NCBI RefSeq assembly: GCF_042852765.1 | Contig: NZ_AP031414.1 | DNA: 64,000 bases | From: Schaedlerella glycyrrhizinilytica_A | Lineage (GTDB): Bacteria; Bacillota; Clostridia; Lachnospirales; Lachnospiraceae | Direction: 5' to 3' (one strand) | In this document: positions 17,205-25,958 of the stretch, piece by piece | Layout: every line of letters begins with the position of its first letter | How positions within the stretch are numbered: position 1 is the first letter of the stretch | The notes under the pieces: generated by a model | Told to the model about the DNA's origin: nothing | Seen by the model: only the letters and a program-made list of their open reading frames with translations | Databases searched by the model: none | Translations under genes and position numbers: made by a program

Positions 17205-17306
17205 AGCGTCCGTGTACAAAGGGAAATACACCGTCGAGGTCTGCGAGTCGAGACGAGGCTTATATTTGCTCTTCATCGACCGTTTTTCCTCTTATACATC
17301 GACGCT
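17205..17306. repeat. Dispersed TAGCGTC repeat, copy 3 (long form with inverted ends)
   Basis: It starts AGCGTCCGTGTACAAAGGGA and ends with the inverse of TAGCGTCGATGTATAAGAGG, so the two ends are inverted copies about 100 bp apart. This looks like a tiny non-coding mobile element. It sits directly before the sodium symporter gene. Confidence 0.7.
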
Positions 17307-17337
17307 AAGAATGTTTATGAGAGAGAGGGAAAGAAAA

Positions 17338-18705
17338 ATGAAACGAGAAAAGTTTGGTTCCCGTCTTGGGTTCATCCTCATTTCAGCAGGATGCGCGATC
17401 GGATTGGGAAATGTGTGGAGATTCCCGTACATTACAGGAGAATACGGCGGAGCCGCATTTGTCCTGATCTACTTATTCTTCCTGCTTGTGCTGGGACTTC
17501 CGATCATGGTAATGGAATTTTCCGTAGGACGTGCAAGTCAGAAAAGCGCGGCGCTGTCGTTTGATGTATTGGAACCGAAAGGCACAAAATGGCATTGGTA
17601 TAAGTACGGTGCGATGGCCGGTAACTATCTGCTGATGATGTTCTATACAACAATCGGCGGTTGGATGCTTCTTTATTTCTTTAAGATGATCGGAGGACAA
17701 TTCGAGGGGCTGGATGCCGAGGGCGTTTCCAACGCATTCGGAGAGCTGATGGGGCAGCCGGGGCTCATGGCAGTCTGCATGATCGTCGTTGTCGCGGCAT
17801 GCTTTGCGATCTGTAACCTCGGACTGCAAAAAGGAGTCGAGAAAATCACAAAAGTAATGATGGGACTATTATTTGTACTGATGATCGTTCTTGCGGTCCG
17901 TTCCATTACGCTTCCCGGAGCCGGTGAGGGTCTGAAGTTTTATCTGCTTCCTGATTTTGGAAAGATCAAAGACGCCGGGCTGACGGAAGTTGTATTTGCG
18001 GCAATGGGACAGTCCTTTTTCACATTGAGTCTTGGAATCGGTGCGATCGCCATTTTCGGAAGTTACATCGACAGATCCAGAAGTCTGACCGGTGAGGCAG
18101 TCTGCGTTACGATCCTGGATACCTGCGTCGCATTGATCTCCGGTCTGATCATCTTTCCGGCATGCTTCGCATTCGGCGTCAACCCGGACAGCGGTCCGAA
18201 CCTGATCTTCATCACACTGCCGAATATTTTTAACTCCATGAGCGGCGGACGGATCTGGGGCGCTTTGTTCTTCCTCTGCATGTTATTTGCAGCGGCATCT
18301 ACGATCATTGCGGTCTTTGAAAATATCATATCGTTTGCAATGGATCTGACCGGATGCAGCCGTACAAAGGCAGTGATCTGCAATTTGATCGCGATCATCG
18401 TTCTTTCGCTTCCATGTCTTCTTGGATTCAACGTATTGAGCGGTGTACAGCTTCTCGGAGAGGGATCCACGATCCTGGATTTTGAAGATTTCCTTGTAAG
18501 CAACAATCTGCTTCCGCTGGGAAGTTTGATCTACCTTTTATTCTGCACAAGCCGTTATGGCTGGGGATGGAAAAATTTTGTATCGGAAGCAAACAGCGGA
18601 ACCGGAATCAAATTTCCGAAATGGGCAAGAATTTATGTTTCTTACATTCTTCCGCTGATCGTACTGTTTATTTTCGTACAGGGATATTGGTCTATCTTCC
18701 ATTAA
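17338..18705 (+). CDS. Sodium-dependent transporter (neurotransmitter:sodium symporter family)
   Basis: 455 residues from the ATG at 17338, which follows AGAGAGGGA; an upstream in-frame ATG at 17311 has no ribosome site. The N-terminal signature GSRLGFILISAGCAIGLGNV with WRFPY is that of NSS transporters, and there are about 11-12 hydrophobic segments. They import amino acids or related solutes with Na+. The length suits bacterial members of the MhsT/LeuT type. The exact substrate is unknown. The gene stands alone between a repeat and a terminator. Confidence 0.9.
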   Translation: MKREKFGSRLGFILISAGCAIGLGNVWRFPYITGEYGGAAFVLIYLFFLLVLGLPIMVMEFSVGRASQKSAALSFDVLEPKGTKWHWYKYGAMAGNYLLMMFYTTIGGWMLLYFFKMIGGQFEGLDAEGVSNAFGELMGQPGLMAVCMIVVVAACFAICNLGLQKGVEKITKVMMGLLFVLMIVLAVRSITLPGAGEGLKFYLLPDFGKIKDAGLTEVVFAAMGQSFFTLSLGIGAIAIFGSYIDRSRSLTGEAVCVTILDTCVALISGLIIFPACFAFGVNPDSGPNLIFITLPNIFNSMSGGRIWGALFFLCMLFAAASTIIAVFENIISFAMDLTGCSRTKAVICNLIAIIVLSLPCLLGFNVLSGVQLLGEGSTILDFEDFLVSNNLLPLGSLIYLLFCTSRYGWGWKNFVSEANSGTGIKFPKWARIYVSYILPLIVLFIFVQGYWSIFH

Positions 18706-18720
18706 AAACAATTTTTGCAA

Positions 18721-18767
18721 AAAGAAGCTCCGGTCGGCATTTTGAATGCCGCCGGAGTTTCTTTTTT
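18721..18767. terminator. Terminator after sodium symporter
   Basis: CTCCGG-T-CGGCATT pairs with AATGCCG-C-CGGAG and is followed by TTTCTTTTTT. It lies between convergent genes, with an AAAGAAG tract on the left. Confidence 0.85.
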
Positions 18768-18806
18768 GAAACAAATACTTTCGCGCCTTTTCTTTCTTCT
18801 TATCTT

Positions 18807-19700
18807 TTACTCTTGTCCGTTTTTCACATGCACGGTCATCTGATTGTACGGGATCTCGATTCCCTCTTTATCAAATGTCAGCTTGATCTCCTCCAGCAGA
18901 TCCCATCTTGTCTGCCAGTATTCTTCTGTTTTCACCCATGCACGGATCCCAAGGATCACCGCACTGTCGCCCAGCGAATCCACAAAAACTTTCCAGTCTT
19001 CCTCTTTGAGGATGTGTTCATTTTGAAGAAGCATTTCTTCCAAAAGCTTCTTTGCTTTCTTCAGATCCGACTCATAGGATATACCAAGCTTCAAATCCAA
19101 CTGACGTTCCGCTTTTGCCGTCACATTCGTCAAACTATTGTTTGTCAGTGTTCCGTTCGGTATCACGATCGTTTTATTCTCCACCGTCGTCAGCTTTGTG
19201 TAAAACACTTGTATTTCTTTTACCGTACCCTCATTTTTATTCGTGTCTTCGATAATATAATCACCTACCACGAACGGCTTTAACAAAAGGATCTGGACGC
19301 CGCCTGCCAGATTGGACAAAGTCCCCTGCAATGCCAATGAAATCCCCACGCCGGCGGATGCAAACAGCATCGTGATCGACGAAAGCTCTATCCCTAGATT
19401 CGCGGCGATGATGATCATAAGAATCGTATAAAGAAGAAACTTTAAAAACGAATCGGTAAATTGTCTGACTCCCTGATCCGCATCTCTTCGTATAAAAGAA
19501 TTACTCACGCTTTTGCGGATCCACCGGATCAGAAAACGTCCGATCAGAAAGATCAAAAGCGCGATCAGAAGCCGGATCCCAAATGAGACCATATCCGGAA
19601 TATGATCTTGTAAATACTGTACCAGTCCGCTTACATTTGCCTCTACTTCATTCATCGATGCTTCCGCTGATTCCTGTATGATCTCCGTTGTCGACTCCAT
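18807..19700 (-). CDS. mscS: Small-conductance mechanosensitive channel
   Basis: 297 residues from the ATG at 19700, which AAAGGAGA precedes; the earlier in-frame ATG at 19733 lacks a site. Three membrane helices are followed by the pore-lining TM3 and beta domain motif ASAGVGISLALQGTLSNLAG, with PFVVGDYI and VIPNGTLTNN. These are MscS hallmarks. It releases solutes upon hypo-osmotic shock. It lies 19 bp after pgeF, so it is probably the last gene of the rnhB-yraN-pgeF transcript. Confidence 0.92.
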   Translation of the reverse strand: MESTTEIIQESAEASMNEVEANVSGLVQYLQDHIPDMVSFGIRLLIALLIFLIGRFLIRWIRKSVSNSFIRRDADQGVRQFTDSFLKFLLYTILMIIIAANLGIELSSITMLFASAGVGISLALQGTLSNLAGGVQILLLKPFVVGDYIIEDTNKNEGTVKEIQVFYTKLTTVENKTIVIPNGTLTNNSLTNVTAKAERQLDLKLGISYESDLKKAKKLLEEMLLQNEHILKEEDWKVFVDSLGDSAVILGIRAWVKTEEYWQTRWDLLEEIKLTFDKEGIEIPYNQMTVHVKNGQE

Positions 19701-19719
19701 CTTTTGTCTCCTTTCTTTC

Positions 19720-20577
19720 TCACGTTTCTTCATTCAGCGCCAGAAATGCCGCCAGATTGCCTCTTTGATCACCCATTGCCCGGTGAGAATACAGCACTTC
19801 ACTGTTACAATGTGTACAAATATTCGTCACCGCAATATGTTCTGTTTTGATTCCGGATTCCAGAAAGATCATTTCATTTGCCCGCCAAAGATCCATCTGG
19901 TATTTTCCGTTTTCTTTCTTATAAAACAAGGATGCCCAGTCTTTCTCCGAAAAATGCTCTTGAAACTGCCGGATCACTTCCTCGCTCACTTCGTAGCAAT
20001 CCTGACAGATCGATGGTCCTACGGCTGCCAGAATATCTCCCGGGTCGCATCCGTAAACTTCCCGCATCTTCCTGACCGTCTCTTTCCCGATCTTCGCAAC
20101 CGTTCCCCTCCATCCGGAATGACTCAGCCCGATCACCTTTTTCACCGGATCCACGAAAAAAAGCGGCACACAGTCTGCATAAAATGTCACAAGACAGATC
20201 CCCGGAACATCCGTCACGAGACCGTCCACATCCTGCCACGCAAGCGGTCGTGTGATCCCCATTCCCCGATCTGCTTCTGTCACAACGCGCACATTTGACG
20301 TGTGGGTCTGCTGCGAAAATACCATATCCTCACAGCGGACGCCGATCGCATCGGCGATACGGCAAAAATTCTCCCGGACATCTTCTTCCCTGTCTCCACG
20401 GGTAAAACTTAAATTCATCGACGCATAGCATCCCTCGCTTACGCCTCCGAGCCGGGTGGAAAATCCGTGCTTCACAATCCCGGTATCCGAAAGCAGCGGA
20501 TACCGCAGATAAGGAACTTCCCCGTCTTCCACTTCCAAAATCCGCTCTGCATTTTTATAGCTCAATTTCAAATCCAT
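19720..20577 (-). CDS. pgeF: Peptidoglycan editing factor/YfiH-type nucleoside-processing enzyme
   Basis: 285 residues of the DUF152/YfiH family (laccase-domain fold). Family members act on purine nucleosides and have been linked to peptidoglycan fidelity. Metal-site motifs are visible: FSQQTHTSNV near 85, TFYADCVPLFF near 125, GLSHSGWRGT near 150 and AVGPSICQDCYEV near 180. It overlaps yraN by 10 nt, with GGGAGA upstream of the ATG. Confidence 0.9.
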   Translation of the reverse strand: MDLKLSYKNAERILEVEDGEVPYLRYPLLSDTGIVKHGFSTRLGGVSEGCYASMNLSFTRGDREEDVRENFCRIADAIGVRCEDMVFSQQTHTSNVRVVTEADRGMGITRPLAWQDVDGLVTDVPGICLVTFYADCVPLFFVDPVKKVIGLSHSGWRGTVAKIGKETVRKMREVYGCDPGDILAAVGPSICQDCYEVSEEVIRQFQEHFSEKDWASLFYKKENGKYQMDLWRANEMIFLESGIKTEHIAVTNICTHCNSEVLYSHRAMGDQRGNLAAFLALNEET

Positions 20578-20945
20578 GATATCTCTCCCTCAAACGCATT
20601 CTTGATCACAGAGATTTTCCCATCCTCAATACCGATCACATCAAACCGACACGGCACATCCCCGATCCCATGCACGGTAAGATAATAAAGCGCAGACCTC
20701 CAGATCCGCCTCTGTTTTCTCGGATCCACAGCCTCCGCCGCGCTTCCGCAATGTAGATCTTTCCGGTATTTCACCTCGCAAAAGACGAGAACTCCGCCCT
20801 CTTTTGCGATCAGATCGATCTCTCCCATCGGACATCGATAATTAAACGCTACGATTTCATATCCATACTGTTCCAGATAAAATCCCACAGTCTGCTCATA
20901 AACACTCCCGAGCCTGCGATGATTCCTTTTCTTTTTTTCCGCCAT
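20568..20945 (-). CDS. YraN family endonuclease-like protein (UPF0102)
   Basis: 125 residues with a restriction-endonuclease-like core: GSVYEQTVGFYLEQYGY, then NYRCPMGEIDLIAKEGGVLV and FCEVKYR. The E-ID-EVK pattern is the family hallmark. Molecular function is not established. The location directly after rnhB is the conserved one in Firmicutes. Confidence 0.92.
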   Translation of the reverse strand: MAEKKKRNHRRLGSVYEQTVGFYLEQYGYEIVAFNYRCPMGEIDLIAKEGGVLVFCEVKYRKDLHCGSAAEAVDPRKQRRIWRSALYYLTVHGIGDVPCRFDVIGIEDGKISVIKNAFEGEISWI

Positions 20946-20996
20946 AACTTTTCCTGCGACTGCTGATGACGATCCCCTTGATTCAAATGTATGTAT

Positions 20997-21788
20997 CTAC
21001 ACAAAATTTTTGATGAAGCTCTGCCGATGGATCGGGGTTGCCCCCATCTGTTTCAATGCCGCGATATGATCTGCGGATCCATATCCTTTGTTCTTCGCAA
21101 ATCCATATCCCGGAAGCACTTCTTCATACTGTATCATCAGACGATCCCTTGTAACTTTCGCCAAAATGCTTGCCGCTGCGATCGAGACACTTTTTGCATC
21201 CCCTTTCACGATCGGTACCTGCGGCACATCAAGCCCCGGGATCCGCACTGCGTCATTGAGCAGCACGTCCGGTACGACGACGAGCGCACGGACAGCTTCC
21301 CGCATTGCCTCATAGGTTGCCTGAAGAATATTGATCTCATCAATCCTGGCAGGGGACGCCATCCCGATCCCTGTCGCCACCGCTTTTTCCATGATCTCGT
21401 CATACAGCGCCTCCCGACACTTTGCGGAAAGCTGCTTGGAATCATTCAGATAAAGGATCTCGCAGTCCTTAGGAAGAATCACAGCGCCTGCCACGACCGG
21501 TCCCGCAAGCGGTCCCCGTCCTGCTTCGTCAATTCCGCAAATATAAGTACAATCCGCGTACTGCCGTTCAAACTGCCGCATCACATCCAGACGCTCCCGC
21601 TCTTTTTGGAGTTTCTCTTTCTGTTTGTGGCACCGCTCGATCAGGACTTGAACCCCTTTTCGTCCATCCTGTGCATATTTCAGGCACAACGCATCCAACG
21701 CTTTCTGCTGTTTCTCAGTCTGCGCTTCTTTCTGTACATTTTCAAATTCTTTCCGGATCTCTCCGATACTCTTCTTCTCGCTGCTCAT
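20997..21788 (-). CDS. rnhB: Ribonuclease HII
   Basis: 263 residues. It removes ribonucleotides and RNA from RNA-DNA hybrids. The catalytic motif CGIDEAGRGPLAGPVVAGAV lies near 78, with LNDSKQLS, and AASILAKVTRDR carries a further acidic residue. The first about 70 residues are a charged, coiled-coil-like extension seen in other Firmicute RNase HII. GAGGAAA precedes the ATG. Confidence 0.95.
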   Translation of the reverse strand: MSSEKKSIGEIRKEFENVQKEAQTEKQQKALDALCLKYAQDGRKGVQVLIERCHKQKEKLQKERERLDVMRQFERQYADCTYICGIDEAGRGPLAGPVVAGAVILPKDCEILYLNDSKQLSAKCREALYDEIMEKAVATGIGMASPARIDEINILQATYEAMREAVRALVVVPDVLLNDAVRIPGLDVPQVPIVKGDAKSVSIAAASILAKVTRDRLMIQYEEVLPGYGFAKNKGYGSADHIAALKQMGATPIHRQSFIKNFV

Positions 21789-21827
21789 GCCGCTTTCCTC
21801 ACTTCTGATATACTCTGCTCTCCTCCG

Positions 21828-22373
21828 CTATTCGTGACGGATCACTCCGAATTCATCCAACGGCCAGATCCGGATCCATGCACGTCCCAGAAGATCTTCT
21901 CTCTTTAAGACGCCGACGGTTGCATCCCGGCTGTCGGAACTGTGATTCCTGTTATCTCCCAGCACAAAATATTCGTCGCTTCCCAATGTGATCGGCTCGC
22001 CGGCAATTCCGGCATTTTCCATCGGTTCATTTCCATAATTCTCATCCAGCGGCTCCCCGTTGATATAGACGATTCCGTCCGCCACCTGAACAGTCTCTCC
22101 CGGAAGTCCGATGATCCGCTTGATATAGTATGTATTTTCTTCATACTGATATGGGAATACAACGATCTCAAATCGTTCCGGCTCGCGGAAACGGTACGAA
22201 ATCTTGTCTACGATCAGATTATCCCCATCGGAAAGCGTCGTCTCCATAGAGTGCCCGCTTACCCTCGTCCTCTGTCCTACGAATGTGATGATCAGATACG
22301 TCAGTCCGATGATGACCAATATATAGATCAGCCAGCCCCCCAGTTCCTTTAATATACTTTTTTCTTCTTCCAT
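21828..22373 (-). CDS. lepB: Signal peptidase I (first of two)
   Basis: 181 residues from the ATG at 22373, where GAGAGGG is at a better distance than for an in-frame TTG at 22382. One N-terminal membrane segment is followed by the catalytic Ser in SGHSMETTL near 39, Lys in YYIKRIIGLPGE near 83 and the box GDNRNHSSDSR near 140. It cleaves signal peptides on the outer face of the membrane. It follows rbgA by 20 bp; a second lepB lies on the other side of rbgA. Confidence 0.94.
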   Translation of the reverse strand: MEEEKSILKELGGWLIYILVIIGLTYLIITFVGQRTRVSGHSMETTLSDGDNLIVDKISYRFREPERFEIVVFPYQYEENTYYIKRIIGLPGETVQVADGIVYINGEPLDENYGNEPMENAGIAGEPITLGSDEYFVLGDNRNHSSDSRDATVGVLKREDLLGRAWIRIWPLDEFGVIRHE

Positions 22374-22393
22374 ACTTTCCAAGTCCCTCTCCG

Positions 22394-23242
22394 TCAGTTA
22401 TTTTCCGGTGTCTCCAATGTAATACGTCCCAGACGTCCGTTTCGGAAATCATCCAGAAGAAGTTTAGCCGCCTTTTCTGTATCCAGTTCGTTTCCTTTCA
22501 CAAGACAATGTCTGCTCTCTGCGATCTCTCTCAGATTTTCAAATCCATCCGCAGATTCTTCGATCTCATATTTCTCTTTCAATACGTCCGGATAAGAGTT
22601 CACGAGAAAACCGGTCAATTCCGCTGCCAGTTCTTCCGTGTTGAGGATTTCATCCTTGATCGATCCGATCCACGCCAGCCGCAGACCAACCGTCTGATCC
22701 TCAAATTTCGGCCAGAGGATTCCCGGCGTATCCAGAAGTTCTACGTTTTTATTCAGCCGGATCCACTGCTTTCCTTTTGTCACTCCCGGTTTGTTCCCGG
22801 TCTTTGCACAGGCTTTCCCCGCCAACGCATTGATAAACGTGGATTTCCCCACATTCGGGATTCCGACGACCATTGCACGGACCGGACGATTTAAAATACC
22901 ACGTTTCCGGTCGCGTTCGATCTTTTCTTTGCACGCTTCCTGGATCACACCCTGGATCGACTTGATCCCGCCGCCTTTCTTCGCATTTAACTTTACGACG
23001 GAATATCCTTTCTCTTTAAAATATGCTGCCCACACATCATTCATCCGCTCTTCCGCAAGATCGGACTTGTTCAGCAGGATCAGCCTCGCTTTATTCTTTC
23101 CGAGTTCATCCAGATCCGGATTTCTGCTGCTGACCGGAACCCGGGCGTCCACCAGTTCAATTACAAGGTCGATCAGCTTCATATTCTCCTGCATCATCCG
23201 TTTCGCTTTCGTCATATGTCCCGGATACCACTGAAAATGCAT
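22394..23242 (-). CDS. rbgA: Ribosome biogenesis GTPase RbgA/YlqF
   Basis: 282 residues from the ATG at 23242, preceded by GGGAGGAA; this gives the canonical start MHFQWYPGHMTKAKR. It is a circularly permuted GTPase: LNKSDL (G4) near 65 comes before GIPNVGKS (G1) near 128 and DTPGILWP (G3). It acts in late 50S subunit assembly. The neighbours are the usual ones for Firmicutes (rplS, lepB, rnhB). Confidence 0.95.
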   Translation of the reverse strand: MHFQWYPGHMTKAKRMMQENMKLIDLVIELVDARVPVSSRNPDLDELGKNKARLILLNKSDLAEERMNDVWAAYFKEKGYSVVKLNAKKGGGIKSIQGVIQEACKEKIERDRKRGILNRPVRAMVVGIPNVGKSTFINALAGKACAKTGNKPGVTKGKQWIRLNKNVELLDTPGILWPKFEDQTVGLRLAWIGSIKDEILNTEELAAELTGFLVNSYPDVLKEKYEIEESADGFENLREIAESRHCLVKGNELDTEKAAKLLLDDFRNGRLGRITLETPENN

Positions 23243-23258
23243 ACTACGTTCCTCCCTC

Positions 23259-23927
23259 TTAATCTTTGATCCATCCAAAATTCTTTCCAAAACTTGCCAC
23301 AAACCATACTTTTCCGTAAATATCTTCACGCTTTACATTTCCCACATCCGCCATCCGGCTGTCGTCGCTGCTTGTATGATTGTCGCCCATCACAAAATAT
23401 TCACCCTCGCCAAGCTTGACGGCGTCTTCCGCGATCCCCGGCGTTTCGATCTCAAATGTGTAAATGTCCTCCACATGTTCTTTGCCGTCGATATAGATCG
23501 CACCGTCTTTGATCTGCACCGTTTCTCCCGGCAGTCCCACAACTCTTTTGATCGAATAATGTGCATTCTCATTCCCGTTCGGCTTGAACGCGATCACATC
23601 TCCCCGCTTTGGTTTGCTCGCATTATATACCAGACGGTTCACCAAAACAATGTCACCGTTATGCAGCGCCGGACGCATCGAATCTCCTGCATTGCTGACA
23701 CGCTGTCCGAAAAAGAACACCAACATAAATGCCAGAAGACAAACACAGACGATCTGGATGCCCCATACGGAAATCTTTCGCAGATCCCACTTCCGAAACG
23801 ACACATGTTCCGCCGGAAAATGTAGTTTGGTCTGTTTCATCTTCTTAAGACTCGATGTCTGACGGCGTTTTTTATATTTTTTCTTCTTCGCTTTTTTCTT
23901 TCCCTCGCCGGAAATCATTTTTTTCAT
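23259..23927 (-). CDS. lepB: Signal peptidase I (second copy, basic N-terminus)
   Basis: 222 residues. It is longer than its partner because of a strongly basic cytoplasmic N-terminus (Lys/Arg-rich, residues 1-35). One membrane segment follows near 55-75, then Ser in AGDSMRPAL near 82, Lys in YSIKRVVGLPGE near 127 and GDNHTSSDDSR near 180. It lies 16 bp upstream of rbgA. The two paralogues may split substrates, but nothing in sequence shows how. Confidence 0.93.
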   Translation of the reverse strand: MKKMISGEGKKKAKKKKYKKRRQTSSLKKMKQTKLHFPAEHVSFRKWDLRKISVWGIQIVCVCLLAFMLVFFFGQRVSNAGDSMRPALHNGDIVLVNRLVYNASKPKRGDVIAFKPNGNENAHYSIKRVVGLPGETVQIKDGAIYIDGKEHVEDIYTFEIETPGIAEDAVKLGEGEYFVMGDNHTSSDDSRMADVGNVKREDIYGKVWFVASFGKNFGWIKD

Positions 23928-23941
23928 AATCTTTCCCCAAC

Positions 23942-23953
23942 TTGTACACTGAC
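23942..23953 (-). repeat. Half copy of the dispersed repeat
   Basis: TTGTACACTGAC matches one arm of the hairpin at 6896-6938. It lies in the short gap between the rplS terminator and the second lepB. No second arm is seen. Confidence 0.4.
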
Positions 23954-23970
23954 ATGATCATAAAAACGAA

Positions 23971-24002
23971 AAGGGACAAATACATGTCTGTAATTGTCCC
24001 TC
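23971..24002 (-). terminator. Terminator after rplS
   Basis: AGGGACAA and TTGTCCCT form an 8-bp stem with additional ACA/TGT pairing in the loop. On the minus strand it is followed by TTTTCGTTTTT. Confidence 0.75.
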
Positions 24003-24015
24003 TCATCGTCACTGC

Positions 24016-24363
24016 TTATTTTACTAACTCTTTTACTTTTGCTCTCTTACCTACACGGCTTCTCAAGTAGTTCAGTTTTGCTCTTCTTACTTTACCAAGA
24101 CGAACAATCTCTACTTTTTCAACGTGCGGAGAGTGAACCGGCCATGTTTTCTCAACACCAACACCGTTGGATGTCTTTCTTACTGTGAAAGTCTCTCTTA
24201 CTCCGCCTCCCTGTCTTTTCAGTACAGTTCCTTCGAATACCTGGATTCTTTCACGGTTTCCCTCTTTGATCTTAGCGTATACTTTTACAGTATCACCAAC
24301 ATGGAATTCCGGAGCGTTCTCTTTTAACTGCTCAGCTTCAAGATTTTTAATAATATCGTTCAT
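24016..24363 (-). CDS. rplS: 50S ribosomal protein L19
   Basis: 115 residues, full length. Typical L19 sequence: MNDIIKNLEAEQLKENAPEF, FEGTVLKRQGGGVRETFTVR and KVRRAKLNYLR. It lies at the subunit interface of the ribosome. GGAGGT precedes the ATG. It follows trmD with a 156-bp leader that may hold a regulatory RNA. Confidence 0.97.
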   Translation of the reverse strand: MNDIIKNLEAEQLKENAPEFHVGDTVKVYAKIKEGNRERIQVFEGTVLKRQGGGVRETFTVRKTSNGVGVEKTWPVHSPHVEKVEIVRLGKVRRAKLNYLRSRVGKRAKVKELVK

Positions 24364-24519
24364 TGTGTGACCTCCTTATTCTTTGACGTTCTTAACACTC
24401 GCCTGTTCGGTGCCAGAGGACCATCGCTCTTCTTTACACAAACAACTGTTGTAGTTTACCACATTTTTCTTCACATTTCAAGTGCTTATGCACATTTTTG
24501 TTTGCCTTGTCGTACATTT
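24364..24519 (-). promoter_or_regulatory. Candidate ribosomal L19 leader
   Basis: This trmD-rplS gap is long for an operon. On the minus strand it has pairable segments, including CTACAACAGTTGT, GATGGTCCTCTGGCACC and CAGGCGAGTGTTAAGAACG, just before the rplS ribosome site. Firmicutes carry an L19 leader motif (Rfam L19_leader) in this position. I recognise the position and GC-rich core but cannot fold it to prove it. Confidence 0.35.
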
Positions 24520-25380
24520 TTATTCGCCTTGTTCCGTATCCCGTTCTGCAAGCCAGCGCTTTTCTTTCTCCGTCAGCTCACATTTTTCAAACAGATCCGG
24601 ACGGCGCTCCCTCGTTCTTAAGATCGACTGCTGCCGTCTCCATTTCTCAATATTCGCATGATGACCCGAGAGCAATACTTCCGGCACTTTTTTCCCATGC
24701 CATTCCTCTGGTCTGGAATACTGCGGATATTCCAGCAGATGATCCTGAAACGATTCAAATTCTGCCGACACATCGTTGTGAAGCACGCCCGGAACCAGTC
24801 TGGAGATCGTATCTACCATGACCATTGCCGGAAGTTCCCCGCCAGTCAGCACATAGTCTCCGATCGACACATAATCTGTCACGATCTCTTCCAGTACACG
24901 CTCGTCGATTCCCTCGTAATGTCCGCAAAGCAGGATCAGATCCTCTTCCTTTGCCAGTTCTTCCGCCATTTCCTGACTAAACGTATCCCCCTGCGGCGAA
25001 AGATATACGACACGCAGCTTCTTTTTTTCTGTTGCTTCTTCTATATTTTCCGCCTGTACTGCACTTACGGTCTGTTCCGCACTTTCCGCCTGCTCTAAGC
25101 CTTTCAGTTCCCCTGTGCACTCCGCCTGTGCTGCCCGCGCCAGTATCTGATCCTCCACTGCTTTATACGCCAGATAAACCGGCTCCGCCTGCATCAGCAT
25201 ACCTGCGCCGCCGCCGTAAGGATAATCGTCTACGCTCTGGTGCTTGTTAAACGCATAGTCTCTGATGTTGACCGCCTCAATGGACAGCAGTCCTCTTGCG
25301 GCTGCCCGCCCGATGATACTCGTATTAAGTCCGCTCATCACCATTTCCGGAAATAAAGTTAATATGTGGAAATTCATCAT
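24520..25380 (-). CDS. trmD: tRNA (guanine37-N1)-methyltransferase with linker insertion
   Basis: 286 residues; most TrmD have about 240-255. The SPOUT core is intact: MNFHILTLFPEM, DDYPYGGGAGMLM near 52, CGHYEGIDERV near 153, SIGDYVLTGGELPAM near 172. Between the substrate-loop region (QAEPVYLAY) and RVVYLSPQGD sits an extra Ala/Glu/Gln-rich stretch of about 40 residues (roughly 78-120). The ATG at 25380 overlaps the rimM stop; the next codon is also ATG. Confidence 0.94.
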   Translation of the reverse strand: MMNFHILTLFPEMVMSGLNTSIIGRAAARGLLSIEAVNIRDYAFNKHQSVDDYPYGGGAGMLMQAEPVYLAYKAVEDQILARAAQAECTGELKGLEQAESAEQTVSAVQAENIEEATEKKKLRVVYLSPQGDTFSQEMAEELAKEEDLILLCGHYEGIDERVLEEIVTDYVSIGDYVLTGGELPAMVMVDTISRLVPGVLHNDVSAEFESFQDHLLEYPQYSRPEEWHGKKVPEVLLSGHHANIEKWRRQQSILRTRERRPDLFEKCELTEKEKRWLAERDTEQGE

Positions 25381-25880
25381 ACGAGCCCCTCCAGTAAATG
25401 TACTTCCATCTGCATATTTTCAACATCCACATCCAAAATGCACTCGTGGATCGCCGGAATCAGCACCTCTCCGTATTTTTCAAACTCGACGACATATACT
25501 TCATTCGCTCCGGTTTCGATCACATCTTTCAACGTACCGTTTTCTCCGTCATCTGTCTTCACTTTCATTCCGATCAGATCTGCAATGTAGTATTCATCCT
25601 CATGAAGTTCCACAGCGTCTTCCCGGCTCACAAGAAGAGGTCTGCCTTTGTATCTTTCGATATCGTTGATGTTGTCAATCCCTTTAAATTTCAGGATCAC
25701 AAACTGTTTGAAAAATTTGACATTCTGAACTTCCAGCGGAATCTGCTCTTTTCCCGCATCCAGAATCACATGCCTGAGCTCTTTAAAACGTCCCGCATCA
25801 TCCGTTGTCGGAAATACTTTCACTTCTCCGCGAATCCCATGTGTAGAAGAAATCACTCCTACCTGAAAAAACTGCTCCAT
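25377..25880 (-). CDS. rimM: 16S rRNA processing protein RimM
   Basis: 167 residues from the ATG at 25880, which follows AGGAGAT; the in-frame start at 25928 lies in a terminator hairpin and is rejected. The N-terminal signature VGVISSTHGIRGEVKVFP and the PRC-barrel part YIADLIGMKV are clear. It assists 30S maturation. It is coupled to trmD through a 4-nt overlap. Confidence 0.94.
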   Translation of the reverse strand: MEQFFQVGVISSTHGIRGEVKVFPTTDDAGRFKELRHVILDAGKEQIPLEVQNVKFFKQFVILKFKGIDNINDIERYKGRPLLVSREDAVELHEDEYYIADLIGMKVKTDDGENGTLKDVIETGANEVYVVEFEKYGEVLIPAIHECILDVDVENMQMEVHLLEGLV

Positions 25881-25900
25881 CTTTATCTCCTGTCTTCTCT

Positions 25901-25950
25901 GAAAAAGAAAAGGACAGTTACTCCGCACCGGGATAGCTGCCCTTTTTCTA
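25901..25950 (-). terminator. Terminator or attenuator between khpA and rimM
   Basis: On the minus strand AAAAGGGCAG pairs with CTGTCCTTTT (10 bp, one wobble), then CTTTTT. It would separate ffh-rpsP-khpA from rimM-trmD-rplS, or allow partial read-through. Confidence 0.65.
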
Positions 25951-25958
25951 TTCTGTTA

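Noticed and set aside
17079..17306. tRNA-Thr as an attachment site for an island
   Set aside because: No integrase, no duplicated tRNA end; the nearby IS30 element lies upstream with its own repeats.
17116..17337. N-terminal extension of the sodium symporter through tRNA-Thr
   Set aside because: It would translate the tRNA and its terminator; the ATG at 17338 gives the canonical NSS N-terminus.
20991..21908. 305-codon open frame on the plus strand
   Set aside because: Antisense to rnhB; the RNase HII motifs on the other strand are decisive.
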